A stretch of DNA of 61,361 nt from Veillonella absiana (GTDB taxonomy: Bacteria > Bacillota > Negativicutes > Veillonellales > Veillonellaceae), in the NCBI RefSeq assembly GCF_032970905.1, contig NZ_JAWJZA010000014.1; one strand, written 5' to 3'. The notes beneath the pieces are model-generated. The model was not told the origin of the DNA and ran no database searches. It saw only the letters and a program-made list of their open reading frames with translations. Of the stretch, positions 9,555 through 17,589 are shown piece by piece; positions within the stretch are counted from its first letter, which is position 1; every line of letters starts with the position of its first letter. The position numbers were made by a program, and so were the translations under genes.

Positions 9555-9613
9555 GGACTAAAGCGCTATGTTAATTCCCCCTCATTTTGAAAAACCGAAA
9601 GGAGTAAACCATT

Positions 9614-12217
9614 ATGGCAGATAACAACACAACCAAAGAACGGTTAAAAGAAATAACTGATAGCATAGAAACAGGCATTATGGAGCTATTTGAAAGCGAT
9701 AAATATATACAGTATCTTCGTACCATGTCACGATTTCATAACTATTCCCTTAACAACACCCTTCTCATTGCTATGCAAAAACCTGATGCCACCCTTGTGG
9801 CAGGCTTCAATAAATGGCGTGACCAATTTTCCCGCTATGTAAAAAAAGGCGAACGTGGCATAAAAATCATTGCTCCTACCCCATATAAGATAAAAAAGGA
9901 GCAGGAAAAGGTTGATCCTGTAACTCATGCCCCTATGCTTGATGAGCACGGCAAAGTACAGACCGAAGAAGTTGAAATCAAGATACCGATGTTTAAGGTG
10001 GTTTCCGTATTTGATCTCTCCCAAACTGAGGGCGAGCCATTGCCTGCCCTCGCTGCTGACCTGACAGGTGATGTCAATCAGTATAAAACATTCATGGAAG
10101 CTTTGAAACGCTCTTCCCCTGTTCCCATTGCCTTTGAACACATGGAAGCAGGAAAAGATGGATATTTCAGTAGCCGTGAACAGCGAATAGCTCTACGTGA
10201 GAGCATGAGTGAGGTACAGACCGTAGCAGCGGCTATACATGAAATCGCCCATTCAAAGCTTCATAATTATGAAAAAGAAAAACAAGCAGTCAAAGATGAT
10301 GAAGCCGCACCACCTCCCATGCCTAAAGACCGTCGCACCGAAGAAGTAGAGGCAGAGAGTATCGCCTTTGCTGTATGCACCTACTACGGTATCAAAACCG
10401 ATGAAAATAGTTTTGGCTATATCGCCTCGTGGAGTAAAGGCAAAGAGCTTTCTGAGCTGCGTTCTTCCCTTGAACTTATTAACAAAACTTCCTCCGCCCT
10501 CATTGGAGATATTGACCGTCATTTTGCCGAACTCGCCAAGGAGCAAGACTTGGAGCAAGCTCCCGAACACTTAGCCTATCAGGTAGGCGAGCTATATTTC
10601 TCCATTCAGGAAACCGAGGGCGGTTATGATTTTTCCATTTATGATAAAGACTATAATCTCCTTGACGGTGGTGTTTACGATAACCCCGACATAACCATCC
10701 ATGAGGCAATCAAACAGATTGTTGAAGATGACCCCATCAGTGGTATATCGGCTCTTACAGACCGAGAAAATGCAACCTCCATTGACTATGACGAGCTGAC
10801 CGCCAAAGCGGATCAGGTTTGGCAAGAAAGCATGAGGGCAACGGAAAAACCGACTGTTTCTCAAAACAGCACCAATATTGAGGTGAAGGGGCATACCGGC
10901 ACTTGGTATGTTATTGATACTACCGAAATAACCGGAACGGAATACTTTCTCCTTGAGCATGAGGAACACGGCGATGAGGCGGCAAAAGTAATTATAAATG
11001 CTAAGGGCGAGCTTGTTTTAGATGATGTTTGGAATGGATTTACCGATTTGGAGGAATATTTTGATAGCCTTGAAGTTGTGGTTGATACTGCAAAAGACCC
11101 ATTACCGGAACCGCCTGCCGAGGAACACAGCTATCCTATGCCCGACTCCTGTGTAAGTATTGCAAACCGCAATTCTTACGGCTACTTAGATGATGAAATG
11201 CTCCCCCTCTCCCAAGAACGAGCTGCCGAGCTGTTCGAACAGGACTTAACCGTGTATCTGCTTTATGAGGACAATACTGAGGCAATGGCTTTTGAGCGTG
11301 AGGACATTGACAATCACAGCGGATTATTTGGAATAGAAAAAGCCGACTGGTCTGCCCTGCAAGACTATGAGGAAATGAAAGGCGATGGCAAACTCTCTCC
11401 CGAAATACGAGAACAGCTCTTTATGAAAAGTACCGATGATGCCTTTGCCATTTATCAGCTAAAAGGTGGCGATGAATTAAGGGATTACCGTTTTGAAGGA
11501 CTGGAGCGTTTACAAAATGCCGGACTTGAAGTAGAGCATGAGAATTATGACTTTATCTATACCGCATCTCTTACTGATTTTAATGGCAATGTAAACAGCA
11601 TCTTGAACCAGATTTATGAACAGTTCAATATTAATCACCCAAATGGATTTACAGGACATTCCCTATCCGTCAGTGACATCATTGCCTTAAAGATAAACGA
11701 TGTTGTATCCTCTCATTATGTAGATAGCTTTGGCTTTCAGGAACTTCCTCAATTTTTAGAATCTTCCCCCCTTGTGCCGGATAATTACCTAACCGGAGAT
11801 CGGATCGATACACCACGGGGAAGTTTTTCCTTGACCTCCATGACAAAAGAACAGATGGAAGCAGCCGGTTATGGTTTTCATCACACTTCTGATAATGGTA
11901 ACTATCATATCATGGGAAACGGGACTCGTGCATTTGCCATTAGAAATGAGGGTAATCCCCTTCGTACTGTCGAAATGTCAACTGAGCAAAACTACAATCA
12001 GATTGACGGTGTCTTAAACAATCAGCCGACTGTGGCAGGGCTTGAGGCGACCGTAAAAGCTGGTGGTACTATCTCCCTTTTAGACCTTGCCAAGGCTGTA
12101 CAAGCAGAAAAGCAGGATAAACGGGCTTCAGTAGTGGAACAGCTAAAGACCAAGCCATCACAAGAGAAAGAAAAATCGAAAAAAGCACCGTCTATAGGTG
12201 CGGAAATGGAGCGATGA
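9614..12217 (+). CDS. ArdC-like antirestriction protein with YodL/DUF4316 regions
   Basis: Large accessory protein of Tn1549-like elements. The N-terminal 280 residues match the ArdC ssDNA-binding/metallopeptidase domain, with RFHNYSLNNTLLIAMQ and the zinc motif HEIAH at about residue 209. The central and C-terminal parts contain YodL-like segments (SYPMPDSC, DFIYTASLTDF) and a DUF4316-type end with SLLDLAKAVQAEKQ. ArdC proteins protect incoming single-stranded DNA from restriction in the recipient. The ATG has GAAAGGAG ahead of it. 867 residues. Confidence 0.85.
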   Translation: MADNNTTKERLKEITDSIETGIMELFESDKYIQYLRTMSRFHNYSLNNTLLIAMQKPDATLVAGFNKWRDQFSRYVKKGERGIKIIAPTPYKIKKEQEKVDPVTHAPMLDEHGKVQTEEVEIKIPMFKVVSVFDLSQTEGEPLPALAADLTGDVNQYKTFMEALKRSSPVPIAFEHMEAGKDGYFSSREQRIALRESMSEVQTVAAAIHEIAHSKLHNYEKEKQAVKDDEAAPPPMPKDRRTEEVEAESIAFAVCTYYGIKTDENSFGYIASWSKGKELSELRSSLELINKTSSALIGDIDRHFAELAKEQDLEQAPEHLAYQVGELYFSIQETEGGYDFSIYDKDYNLLDGGVYDNPDITIHEAIKQIVEDDPISGISALTDRENATSIDYDELTAKADQVWQESMRATEKPTVSQNSTNIEVKGHTGTWYVIDTTEITGTEYFLLEHEEHGDEAAKVIINAKGELVLDDVWNGFTDLEEYFDSLEVVVDTAKDPLPEPPAEEHSYPMPDSCVSIANRNSYGYLDDEMLPLSQERAAELFEQDLTVYLLYEDNTEAMAFEREDIDNHSGLFGIEKADWSALQDYEEMKGDGKLSPEIREQLFMKSTDDAFAIYQLKGGDELRDYRFEGLERLQNAGLEVEHENYDFIYTASLTDFNGNVNSILNQIYEQFNINHPNGFTGHSLSVSDIIALKINDVVSSHYVDSFGFQELPQFLESSPLVPDNYLTGDRIDTPRGSFSLTSMTKEQMEAAGYGFHHTSDNGNYHIMGNGTRAFAIRNEGNPLRTVEMSTEQNYNQIDGVLNNQPTVAGLEATVKAGGTISLLDLAKAVQAEKQDKRASVVEQLKTKPSQEKEKSKKAPSIGAEMER

Positions 12218-12219
12218 TT

Positions 12220-12450
12220 ATGAGTAAATTTACCGTAGAAGAAACCAATTTGATGTGCATTTACAACACAGGCTCAAGGGCTGACTTATTGGCCGAGCTT
12301 TCTGAAATGCAAAAACACCTTGAGGCAGACGAAACCGAACTGCTTGACCTGACCAAAACGGTTATGGATAAGCTGTCAGCCATGAATGACTTAGAGTTTG
12401 AGAGCCTTTCAGCAGAGCTTATCCCCGATTTCGAGGAACAGGAGGAATAA
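12220..12450 (+). CDS. Transposon-transfer assisting protein (TTRAP-like)
   Basis: Acidic 76-residue helical protein with the family opening KFTVEETNLMCIY and ...LIPDFEEQEE end, found between the ArdC/YodL gene and the large helicase in conjugative elements. The second ATG is preferred because GGAG at 12208-12211 is eight bases upstream; the first ATG is only two bases away. It overlaps no essential motif, and its molecular role is not known. Confidence 0.75.
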   Translation: MSKFTVEETNLMCIYNTGSRADLLAELSEMQKHLEADETELLDLTKTVMDKLSAMNDLEFESLSAELIPDFEEQEE

Positions 12451-12452
12451 AA

Positions 12453-14954
12453 ATGCCAACAAAAGCACAAGCCTTTGCACAGCTTGCAGAGGATACCGCC
12501 ACCCACCTGACAAGTAGCCTCACCAGCTGGACTGGCTTTCTTACCACCGTAGGGCGGCTGTATAAATACCCTTACCATGAACAACTTATGATTTACGCAC
12601 AAAGACCCGATGCAACGGCTTGTGCCGATTATGCGCTTTGGAATGACAAGATGAACCGTTTTGTTCACCGTGGCTCAACAGGCATTGCTCTGCTCGATTC
12701 CACAGGTGATAAGCCAAGGCTTAAATATGTATTTGATGTTTCCGATACGGGCGGCAGAGAAAATTCTCGCCGCCCTTTCCTTTGGGAAATTCAAGACCAC
12801 CACAAAGAGCCAATTCTTAAAATGCTTGCTGATAAATTCGACGTTAAAAATAGTTCTCTTTCCGAGGCATTTGACATCATTGCCCGAAATCTATCGAAGG
12901 AGTATTATGAAGATCACAGGGAGGATATTCGGTCTCTTACGGAAAATAGCTTTTTAGCAGAATATGATGAGGACAGCCTTCGTTCTGCCTTTGTAGATGC
13001 TGCTACAGTCAGCACCACCTATACCCTTATGAAACGATGTGGACTTGATACGCAGGAATATTTCAGTCACGAAGATTTTCTCCCTATTTTCGATTTCAAT
13101 ACCACCGATGCAGTTTGCCTTTTGGGTACAGCAGTCAGTGAACAATCAGAGCAAATTTTCAGGCAGATTGCCATAACCATTACAAAAACAGAACGTGAAA
13201 GGAGCGATGAACATGAACAGCATCACTTATCAGAAGAACGGAGATTACCAGATACCCAATCTGAGCATAACCTCACCGGAGAAATCCTTGGGCAAATACG
13301 GGAGGATGCGGAAAACCTACCTTCAGAAGCATCGGACAGCATTATTCAATTCCATGCTCCTGAGCGAGAAACTTTATCCACACCTGCTGGAGATAGACCA
13401 GACAGCGAACAGGCGGATCACTCAGATAATGATCGACTTGCAGAAAACGCAGCCCCCACCCGACAAGATGACGCATCAGATGGAATGGGTAGGGTACATG
13501 AACAGCCTGAAAGCAGAGGCGGAGGAAATGATACTGACGGAGCTTATATACAGCTAAATCTTTTTCCCACTGAACAAGAACAAATACAGCGTATAGCAGA
13601 GAGCAAATTGCCCTCTGCTTTTTCTTTGCCCTTGGTAGAGATAGAACACGAGCTTTTTCGTGGTACAGGCACACAGGACGGAAAATTCCGTGTTCATCAG
13701 CTCTATCAATCCATGCCTGATAGCAAAACTGCTATTGATTTTCTGAAACAAGAATATGGGTTTTATGGACATAGCCACACCTTTACAGATGGTACAAGCG
13801 GATTTATTAATTATCAGCCATCGAAAGGCATGGTCATTCAGAACTACACCGCCAAAAACAATATCATTTTGAAATGGGCAGATGTAGAAAAACATCTTCG
13901 TGCCTTGGTTGCAGCTGACCGCTATTTAACCACCGAAGAAAAAAACGAGCTTGAGAGCCGTGAAAGATCCTTCGCGGGACTGGATACCCCCCTCCATGAG
14001 CATGAATCGTCACAGTCTCCACAGCCTGCACCCATAGCACAGGAAATCACACAGACGGACATTGACGCCGCTTTGCTGGCTTGGAATGGCAATACAGAGA
14101 GCAAGCGAAATGTAGTGTTGTATATGCAAGACCACAGCCGTGAGCGTAACACAGCTGAATGGCTGAAAAATGAGTACGGAGGTAACATCCCTGCTTTTAT
14201 CGTCGTTAAAAGCGATTTGACACTGGAACTGCCATGGGCAAAGGTGCAAAGGTATATAGCAAAGCTCATTGCAGAAGATAACTTTCTCACTAAAACAGAA
14301 CCTGCCTATAACGATTTTGAGAGCGAACCCCAACGCTTTACCGTAGAGCCTCCCTCCATTCCATATATCCCCGGTGATACGATCTATCTTGAAAATAATA
14401 CAGCCTTCATCATTGAGAAAATCGGGCAGTATGATATTACCCTGCGTGATCCGTCACTGTTCTACCCTATCCTGAGATCCGAAAGCCGTGAGCGCTTTTT
14501 GCAGCTTTTGGAGCGTTACCCACAGCCTGAAACAGCACAGGAAAAAGGCGAAAACTTCCGCATTACCGATGAGCATTTAGGAGAAGGCGGCAAGCGTGAG
14601 AAGTTTCAGCGTAACCTTGCTGCTATCATCACCCTGCAAAGCATTGAAAAGGAAAACCGCCCTGCCACCAAAACTGAACAGGAAACCTTGTCAAAGTACA
14701 TCGGTTGGGGCGGATTGCCGGAGGTGTTCGACAAGGACAACAACAGCTACGCAGGCGAGTTTGCACAACTTAAATCCGTTTTATCAGAAGATGAGTACGA
14801 AATGGCAAGAGCATCCACCTTAAATGCTCATTACACCAGTCCTACGGTTATCAAGGCAATCTATGACACCGTGGAGCGCATGGGATTTACCACAGGCAAT
14901 ATTTTAGAGCAAAGATGCTTGGGATTGATACAATATTGGGGACGGTGTGCATAG
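12453..14954 (+). CDS. Helicase/N6-methylase (LtrC/CD1104-like), 3'-truncated
   Basis: N-terminal third of the giant SNF2-helicase/DNA-methylase of Tn1549-like elements, normally well over 2000 residues. The first domain (HEQLMIYAQRPDATACADY, WNDKMNRFVHRG) and LSKYIGWGGLPEVF are typical. Homology ends at GNILE, where the family continues P-S-x-G-x-G-N-F, the SAM-binding motif I. From about 14913 the frame reads unrelated sequence and stops 14 codons later. The helicase, and the methylase catalytic part, are therefore missing and the gene is dead. Residues about 250-370 are disordered; that DNA also encodes TnpV. Confidence 0.85.
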   Translation: MPTKAQAFAQLAEDTATHLTSSLTSWTGFLTTVGRLYKYPYHEQLMIYAQRPDATACADYALWNDKMNRFVHRGSTGIALLDSTGDKPRLKYVFDVSDTGGRENSRRPFLWEIQDHHKEPILKMLADKFDVKNSSLSEAFDIIARNLSKEYYEDHREDIRSLTENSFLAEYDEDSLRSAFVDAATVSTTYTLMKRCGLDTQEYFSHEDFLPIFDFNTTDAVCLLGTAVSEQSEQIFRQIAITITKTERERSDEHEQHHLSEERRLPDTQSEHNLTGEILGQIREDAENLPSEASDSIIQFHAPERETLSTPAGDRPDSEQADHSDNDRLAENAAPTRQDDASDGMGRVHEQPESRGGGNDTDGAYIQLNLFPTEQEQIQRIAESKLPSAFSLPLVEIEHELFRGTGTQDGKFRVHQLYQSMPDSKTAIDFLKQEYGFYGHSHTFTDGTSGFINYQPSKGMVIQNYTAKNNIILKWADVEKHLRALVAADRYLTTEEKNELESRERSFAGLDTPLHEHESSQSPQPAPIAQEITQTDIDAALLAWNGNTESKRNVVLYMQDHSRERNTAEWLKNEYGGNIPAFIVVKSDLTLELPWAKVQRYIAKLIAEDNFLTKTEPAYNDFESEPQRFTVEPPSIPYIPGDTIYLENNTAFIIEKIGQYDITLRDPSLFYPILRSESRERFLQLLERYPQPETAQEKGENFRITDEHLGEGGKREKFQRNLAAIITLQSIEKENRPATKTEQETLSKYIGWGGLPEVFDKDNNSYAGEFAQLKSVLSEDEYEMARASTLNAHYTSPTVIKAIYDTVERMGFTTGNILEQRCLGLIQYWGRCA
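13213..13557 (+). CDS. TnpV-family protein nested inside the helicase gene
   Basis: A complete TnpV-like protein of 114 residues read in the +1 frame relative to the surrounding helicase gene. Family-typical stretches include ITYQKNGDYQIPNL, GKYGRMRKTYLQKHR, LYPHLLEID and the C terminus AEEMILTELIYS. AAAGGAG at 13198-13204 lies eight bases before this ATG, so it has its own ribosome binding site. The overlapping helicase frame here is low-complexity and charged, fitting overprinting. TnpV proteins are named from transposons; their function is unknown. Confidence 0.78.
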   Translation: MNSITYQKNGDYQIPNLSITSPEKSLGKYGRMRKTYLQKHRTALFNSMLLSEKLYPHLLEIDQTANRRITQIMIDLQKTQPPPDKMTHQMEWVGYMNSLKAEAEEMILTELIYS

Positions 14955-15197
14955 TGGAAAAGTCCATATATAGCGGGGGCTTGGCAAACGTCGGCAGATG
15001 GCCGGCTTTTTTTGTGCCTGGAAATAGGGGAGTGGCCTTAAGGCAAAGGCGAAGAAAAAGACGGCAATAAGAATACGGCAGTAACGATAGCTTTTTATCG
15101 TTACTGCCGTAGAGGATGACCGCTGGGAAAATCCTTAAGTTCAATAAGATACCAGAACTGCGGAATAATTGGCCTATAAATCAACTTTTTTAAAATA
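14913..15197. other. Left prophage junction (attL candidate) and non-coding spacer
   Basis: The helicase/methylase homology stops at about 14912 and unrelated DNA begins. No credible gene lies before the XRE gene. The stretch holds a GC-rich ...GGCCGGC followed by a T-run near 15000, a perfect 15-bp inverted repeat at 15075-15110, and AT-rich promoter DNA at its right. TTGGG shortly after the break also occurs at the right junction near 61240, but five bases are not enough to define an attachment core. Confidence 0.5.
15075..15110. repeat. Perfect 15-bp inverted repeat near the left junction
   Basis: ACGGCAGTAACGATA (15075-15089) and its exact complement (15096-15110) flank the six-base loop GCTTTT. 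There is no T-run after either arm, so it is not a standard terminator. It could be a recombinase or regulator binding site near the prophage end, or a strong RNA hairpin. Confidence 0.6.
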
Positions 15198-15237
15198 TTG
15201 ACGTATAGGTAAAAACATGATATTATTTACATATAAT
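15198..15237 (+). promoter_or_regulatory. Promoter of the XRE regulator gene
   Basis: TTGACG (15198-15203) and TATTAT (15221-15226) are 17 bases apart. A second TATAAT lies at 15232-15237, just before AGGAGG at 15241. This is a good sigma-A promoter for the XRE unit. Confidence 0.65.
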
Positions 15238-15256
15238 CAAAGGAGGAATGATAGAT

Positions 15257-16060
15257 ATGACGGAACAGTTCAATCCTAAGGTACTGTTTGACAATGTTGA
15301 CTTCTTAATAAAAAGTGAGAACCGGAAAATTGGTGAGGTTGAAAGTGATGCAGGTGTCAGCGCCGGATATATATCTAGAACTAGCAAGGACGGTGGAAGT
15401 CGGCCAGGTATTGATTTCATTATGAATATAGCAAAAGTACTCCATGTTAGTATCGATACTCTTTTGAAAGTGGATATATCTTCGCTCACACCGACGGAAC
15501 GATATTTAATATCATTTTTGAAAAAGTTGGAACATGATACAGTTCATGATTTGTTAGCCTGGGAAAGAGTTTCGGCAGAAAGTTTAAACAACATGGAAAC
15601 GGATCAGAATGGTATTACAAATCATCCATTATTTGATTTTCATCGTTTCTATGAAGAGGGAGAGAGCGAGTACCCGGAAGAGGTTTCAAGAGTCGTATTT
15701 GTTTCAAATTCGTTCGGTGTTCATACTTCGATTCATGGGGATTGTTTCGAATTGAGGTTAAAGAATGGAGCCTACTTGCACCTCATGAATATTTCTAAGA
15801 GTGTGTATCGTACCAATGACTCGGAGGTCTTTGCAAAAGAGATATGGATGAGCATACCGGGACAAGAACCGCAATATCTGTGCAGTGATCATGGCGATTC
15901 CAAACTGGCAGAGTTCATTAACAACCTTTATGCAGCAGTGGCTGAAAATACAAAGCATCCAAAAGTAAAGCAGGAATTCAGGTATATCATTGATTCTTTC
16001 ATGAAAGGTGAAAATGAGGATGATCCGCCACAACAGTTTGATGAAGAAATTCCATTTTAA
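15257..16060 (+). CDS. XRE-family transcriptional regulator
   Basis: 267-residue regulator with an N-terminal helix-turn-helix (about residues 15-70, with SDAGVSAGYISR and GSRPGIDFIMNIAKVL) and an uncharacterised C-terminal domain of about 180 residues ending in an acidic tail. At the prophage left end it is the likely lysogeny repressor, or the controller of the neighbouring cargo. The start is taken at the second ATG, ten bases after AGGAGG; the first ATG is one base after it. A 64-residue gene follows 17 bases later and a terminator ends the unit. The region is AT-rich compared with the phage core. Confidence 0.8.
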   Translation: MTEQFNPKVLFDNVDFLIKSENRKIGEVESDAGVSAGYISRTSKDGGSRPGIDFIMNIAKVLHVSIDTLLKVDISSLTPTERYLISFLKKLEHDTVHDLLAWERVSAESLNNMETDQNGITNHPLFDFHRFYEEGESEYPEEVSRVVFVSNSFGVHTSIHGDCFELRLKNGAYLHLMNISKSVYRTNDSEVFAKEIWMSIPGQEPQYLCSDHGDSKLAEFINNLYAAVAENTKHPKVKQEFRYIIDSFMKGENEDDPPQQFDEEIPF

Positions 16061-16077
16061 AAGAGGAGGCAGTGTAT

Positions 16078-16272
16078 ATGGTGAAAATTAGGAAACAGAT
16101 TAGAAATTTGCACGATACAACTCTTAATGGACAACGAGTTTTTGATGCTATCGTTGAAGGAGATAAAGTCATACTCGAAATTAAGACTAGTCAAAGAAAA
16201 CTTGTGCAGATCCCTTGGGAAGATGTTGTATCCCAGGTGGATGCAGCAAAAGATATAAGCTTACTAAGATAA
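16078..16272 (+). CDS. Small protein co-transcribed with the XRE regulator
   Basis: Unrecognised 64-residue basic protein predicted to be mostly beta strand (NGQRVFDAIVEGDKVILEIK). AGGAGG lies eight bases before the ATG. It follows the XRE gene by 17 bases and shares its terminator, so a partner or modulator role is possible, but nothing in the sequence proves one. Confidence 0.6.
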   Translation: MVKIRKQIRNLHDTTLNGQRVFDAIVEGDKVILEIKTSQRKLVQIPWEDVVSQVDAAKDISLLR

Positions 16273-16323
16273 AGTAGAAGTTACCTCAATAGCCCGATGT
16301 GTTTTATGCGGAGCTGTAAAATG

Positions 16324-16369
16324 GAGCTATCTATATTGACTGAAAGGTCATGTAGATAGCTCTTTTTTT
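16324..16369 (+). terminator. Terminator of the XRE unit
   Basis: GAGCTATCTA (16324-16333) pairs perfectly with TAGATAGCTC (16353-16362) and is followed by seven T. It abuts the 3' end of the convergent gene at 16368-17204. Confidence 0.85.
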
Positions 16370-17204
16370 ATTGTATCGGCAAATCGGCATTATTAACGAA
16401 TTCACATAGATTTTCATGCAAATTAGCAAATATCTTTCTAAAAGCAAGCATCTTTTTTTGATGGGATTTTTTAACTTCTTCACTTCTTGGATAAAGTGGC
16501 TTTTTATATACACAATAGCCGCTAACTGTATCATATGACATCAAAAGTCCCCAATAAGAAAAATAATCGTAGAGATTATTAATAATATCATATTTTAGTG
16601 AATTGAGCTTCGCATTTTTAAAATCGGTATCTCTATATTTCCACATTTCATATAACATATCGAATTGTGTTGGAAGTTCAAGTGGCATAGGTTCAATTGT
16701 AGGATCTGTGCTAATACAAAATTTCAGAATTTCGTTAAAATCGTTCATAAATTTATCAAGATGCTCTAAGTCTCTGCCTGATAATAGCTTTGATATTGGT
16801 GGTTTAAGAGAGCGCTTATTTTTTGATGAAGAAACAATATCACATAAAATCTGCTCGAATAAATCGGCACAAGCATCGTCTGCATAAGTATCATTTATAC
16901 CATTGCTTTTTAACCAGCCTACTACACCGTCATATGAATCAAATTCATCGGTTTGAGTTGCAATCCATTGGGAAAATTTTTTCTTATCACGATGATTATA
17001 AATGTATTTAGCCTCTTTAAGTGGAATAACACGTTTGCCGCTTAAATAACGATATTTAGTGTCAGGCTTCTTCTCAAGAATCGGACATGAATCCATGGCG
17101 GAATCCTGAATAAAATTTCCAATAATTTCATTAAAGTATTGTTCTTTGCCTAGGTGACCAGAGCAAAAAGGAAACAACCCGGTTGCAAATTCTGAAAAGT
17201 TCAA
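16368..17204 (-). CDS. Unrecognised 278-aa protein, possible accessory or defence gene
   Basis: I cannot assign a function. The N terminus (FPFCSGHLGKEQYFNEIIGNFI), a KYRYLSGKRVIPLKEAKYIY block with a following RDKKKFSQWI, and ADDACADLFEQILCDIV look like a conserved helical domain that I associate loosely with uncharacterised Bacillota proteins. No transmembrane or catalytic motif is obvious. The start is TTG with GGAGG eight bases upstream. It is AT-rich, points against its neighbours, and its upstream region carries 10-bp repeats. Convergent with the XRE pair, it may form a module with them. Confidence 0.6.
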   Translation of the reverse strand: MNFSEFATGLFPFCSGHLGKEQYFNEIIGNFIQDSAMDSCPILEKKPDTKYRYLSGKRVIPLKEAKYIYNHRDKKKFSQWIATQTDEFDSYDGVVGWLKSNGINDTYADDACADLFEQILCDIVSSSKNKRSLKPPISKLLSGRDLEHLDKFMNDFNEILKFCISTDPTIEPMPLELPTQFDMLYEMWKYRDTDFKNAKLNSLKYDIINNLYDYFSYWGLLMSYDTVSGYCVYKKPLYPRSEEVKKSHQKKMLAFRKIFANLHENLCEFVNNADLPIQ

Positions 17205-17234
17205 ATCATATACCTCCCTTTAACCGATTGATGC

Positions 17235-17269
17235 TGTCCGAAATTGTCCGAGGCTGTCCATCCAGTCCG
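17235..17269. repeat. 10-bp periodic TGTCCGA repeats upstream of the minus-strand gene
   Basis: TGTCCGA at 17235, TGTCCGA at 17245, TGTCCAT at 17255 and GTCCGA at 17264 recur with a period of about ten bases, one helical turn. They lie 31-65 bases upstream of the 278-aa gene's start, as expected for a multi-site operator. Confidence 0.6.
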
Positions 17270-17412
17270 ATTTTTGACGAGAGGGAATTGCTAGAATTAA
17301 GGCAGAACCAATGAGCAAGCATCTGGACAACCAAGGAAACACCATGAATTACTTATATTTTATCATACCTTGGGGAAATAGATGAGCTTATAAAGACATT
17401 TGAATGAAATTT

Positions 17413-17582
17413 CCGTCTCAACGTTCACTCCCGGACGCGGGTGTGCCCAGAGCCGAGAGACGGTCTGGAAAGTTAATCACGTCAGCCTACTGGGATGGTT
17501 GGCCATAGAAGCGAGGATGCATCTTATGGTCAATTTCGACAGGCTGCCTGCGTGGATTCTCGCTTCGCATTATGCGAAGGAG
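17413..17582 (+). ncRNA. Candidate structured leader RNA before the sigma-like gene
   Basis: Several nested complementary segments suggest a folded RNA. CCGTCTC (17413-17419) pairs with GAGACGG (17457-17463) and encloses CACTCCCG/CGGGTGTG (17426-17433, 17438-17445). CCATAgAAG (17503-17511) pairs with CTTATGG (17523-17529). CTTCGC (17563-17568) pairs with GCGAAG (17574-17579), and that last arm contains the ribosome binding site AAGGAG of the gene at 17590. The layout suggests cis control of translation. It matches no riboswitch class I can name. A 94-codon frame crosses it but looks like chance. Confidence 0.5.
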
Positions 17583-17589
17583 ATCGCGC

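Larger units (their letters stand above)
111..14912 (+). mobile_element. Truncated Tn1549/CTn-like conjugative element
   Basis: Gene order and families match the mating-pair-formation and accessory half of Tn1549-like integrative conjugative elements: VirB6, PrgI, VirB4, CHAP hydrolase, DUF4315, DUF4366, TopB, ArdC/YodL, TTRAP, then the giant helicase/methylase. Nearly all genes run left to right with short gaps or overlaps. The stretch is visibly more AT-rich than the prophage to its right. Relaxase, VirD4 coupling protein and integrase are not in this window. Both ends are broken (an IS30 fragment on the left, prophage junction on the right), so this segment cannot transfer by itself. Confidence 0.85.

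Noticed and set aside
14887..15144. 85-codon minus-strand frame at the left junction, checked as a possible beta-lactamase 3' end
   Set aside because: None of its residues resemble the missing C terminus of a class A enzyme, so the other half of the right-hand gene is not here.
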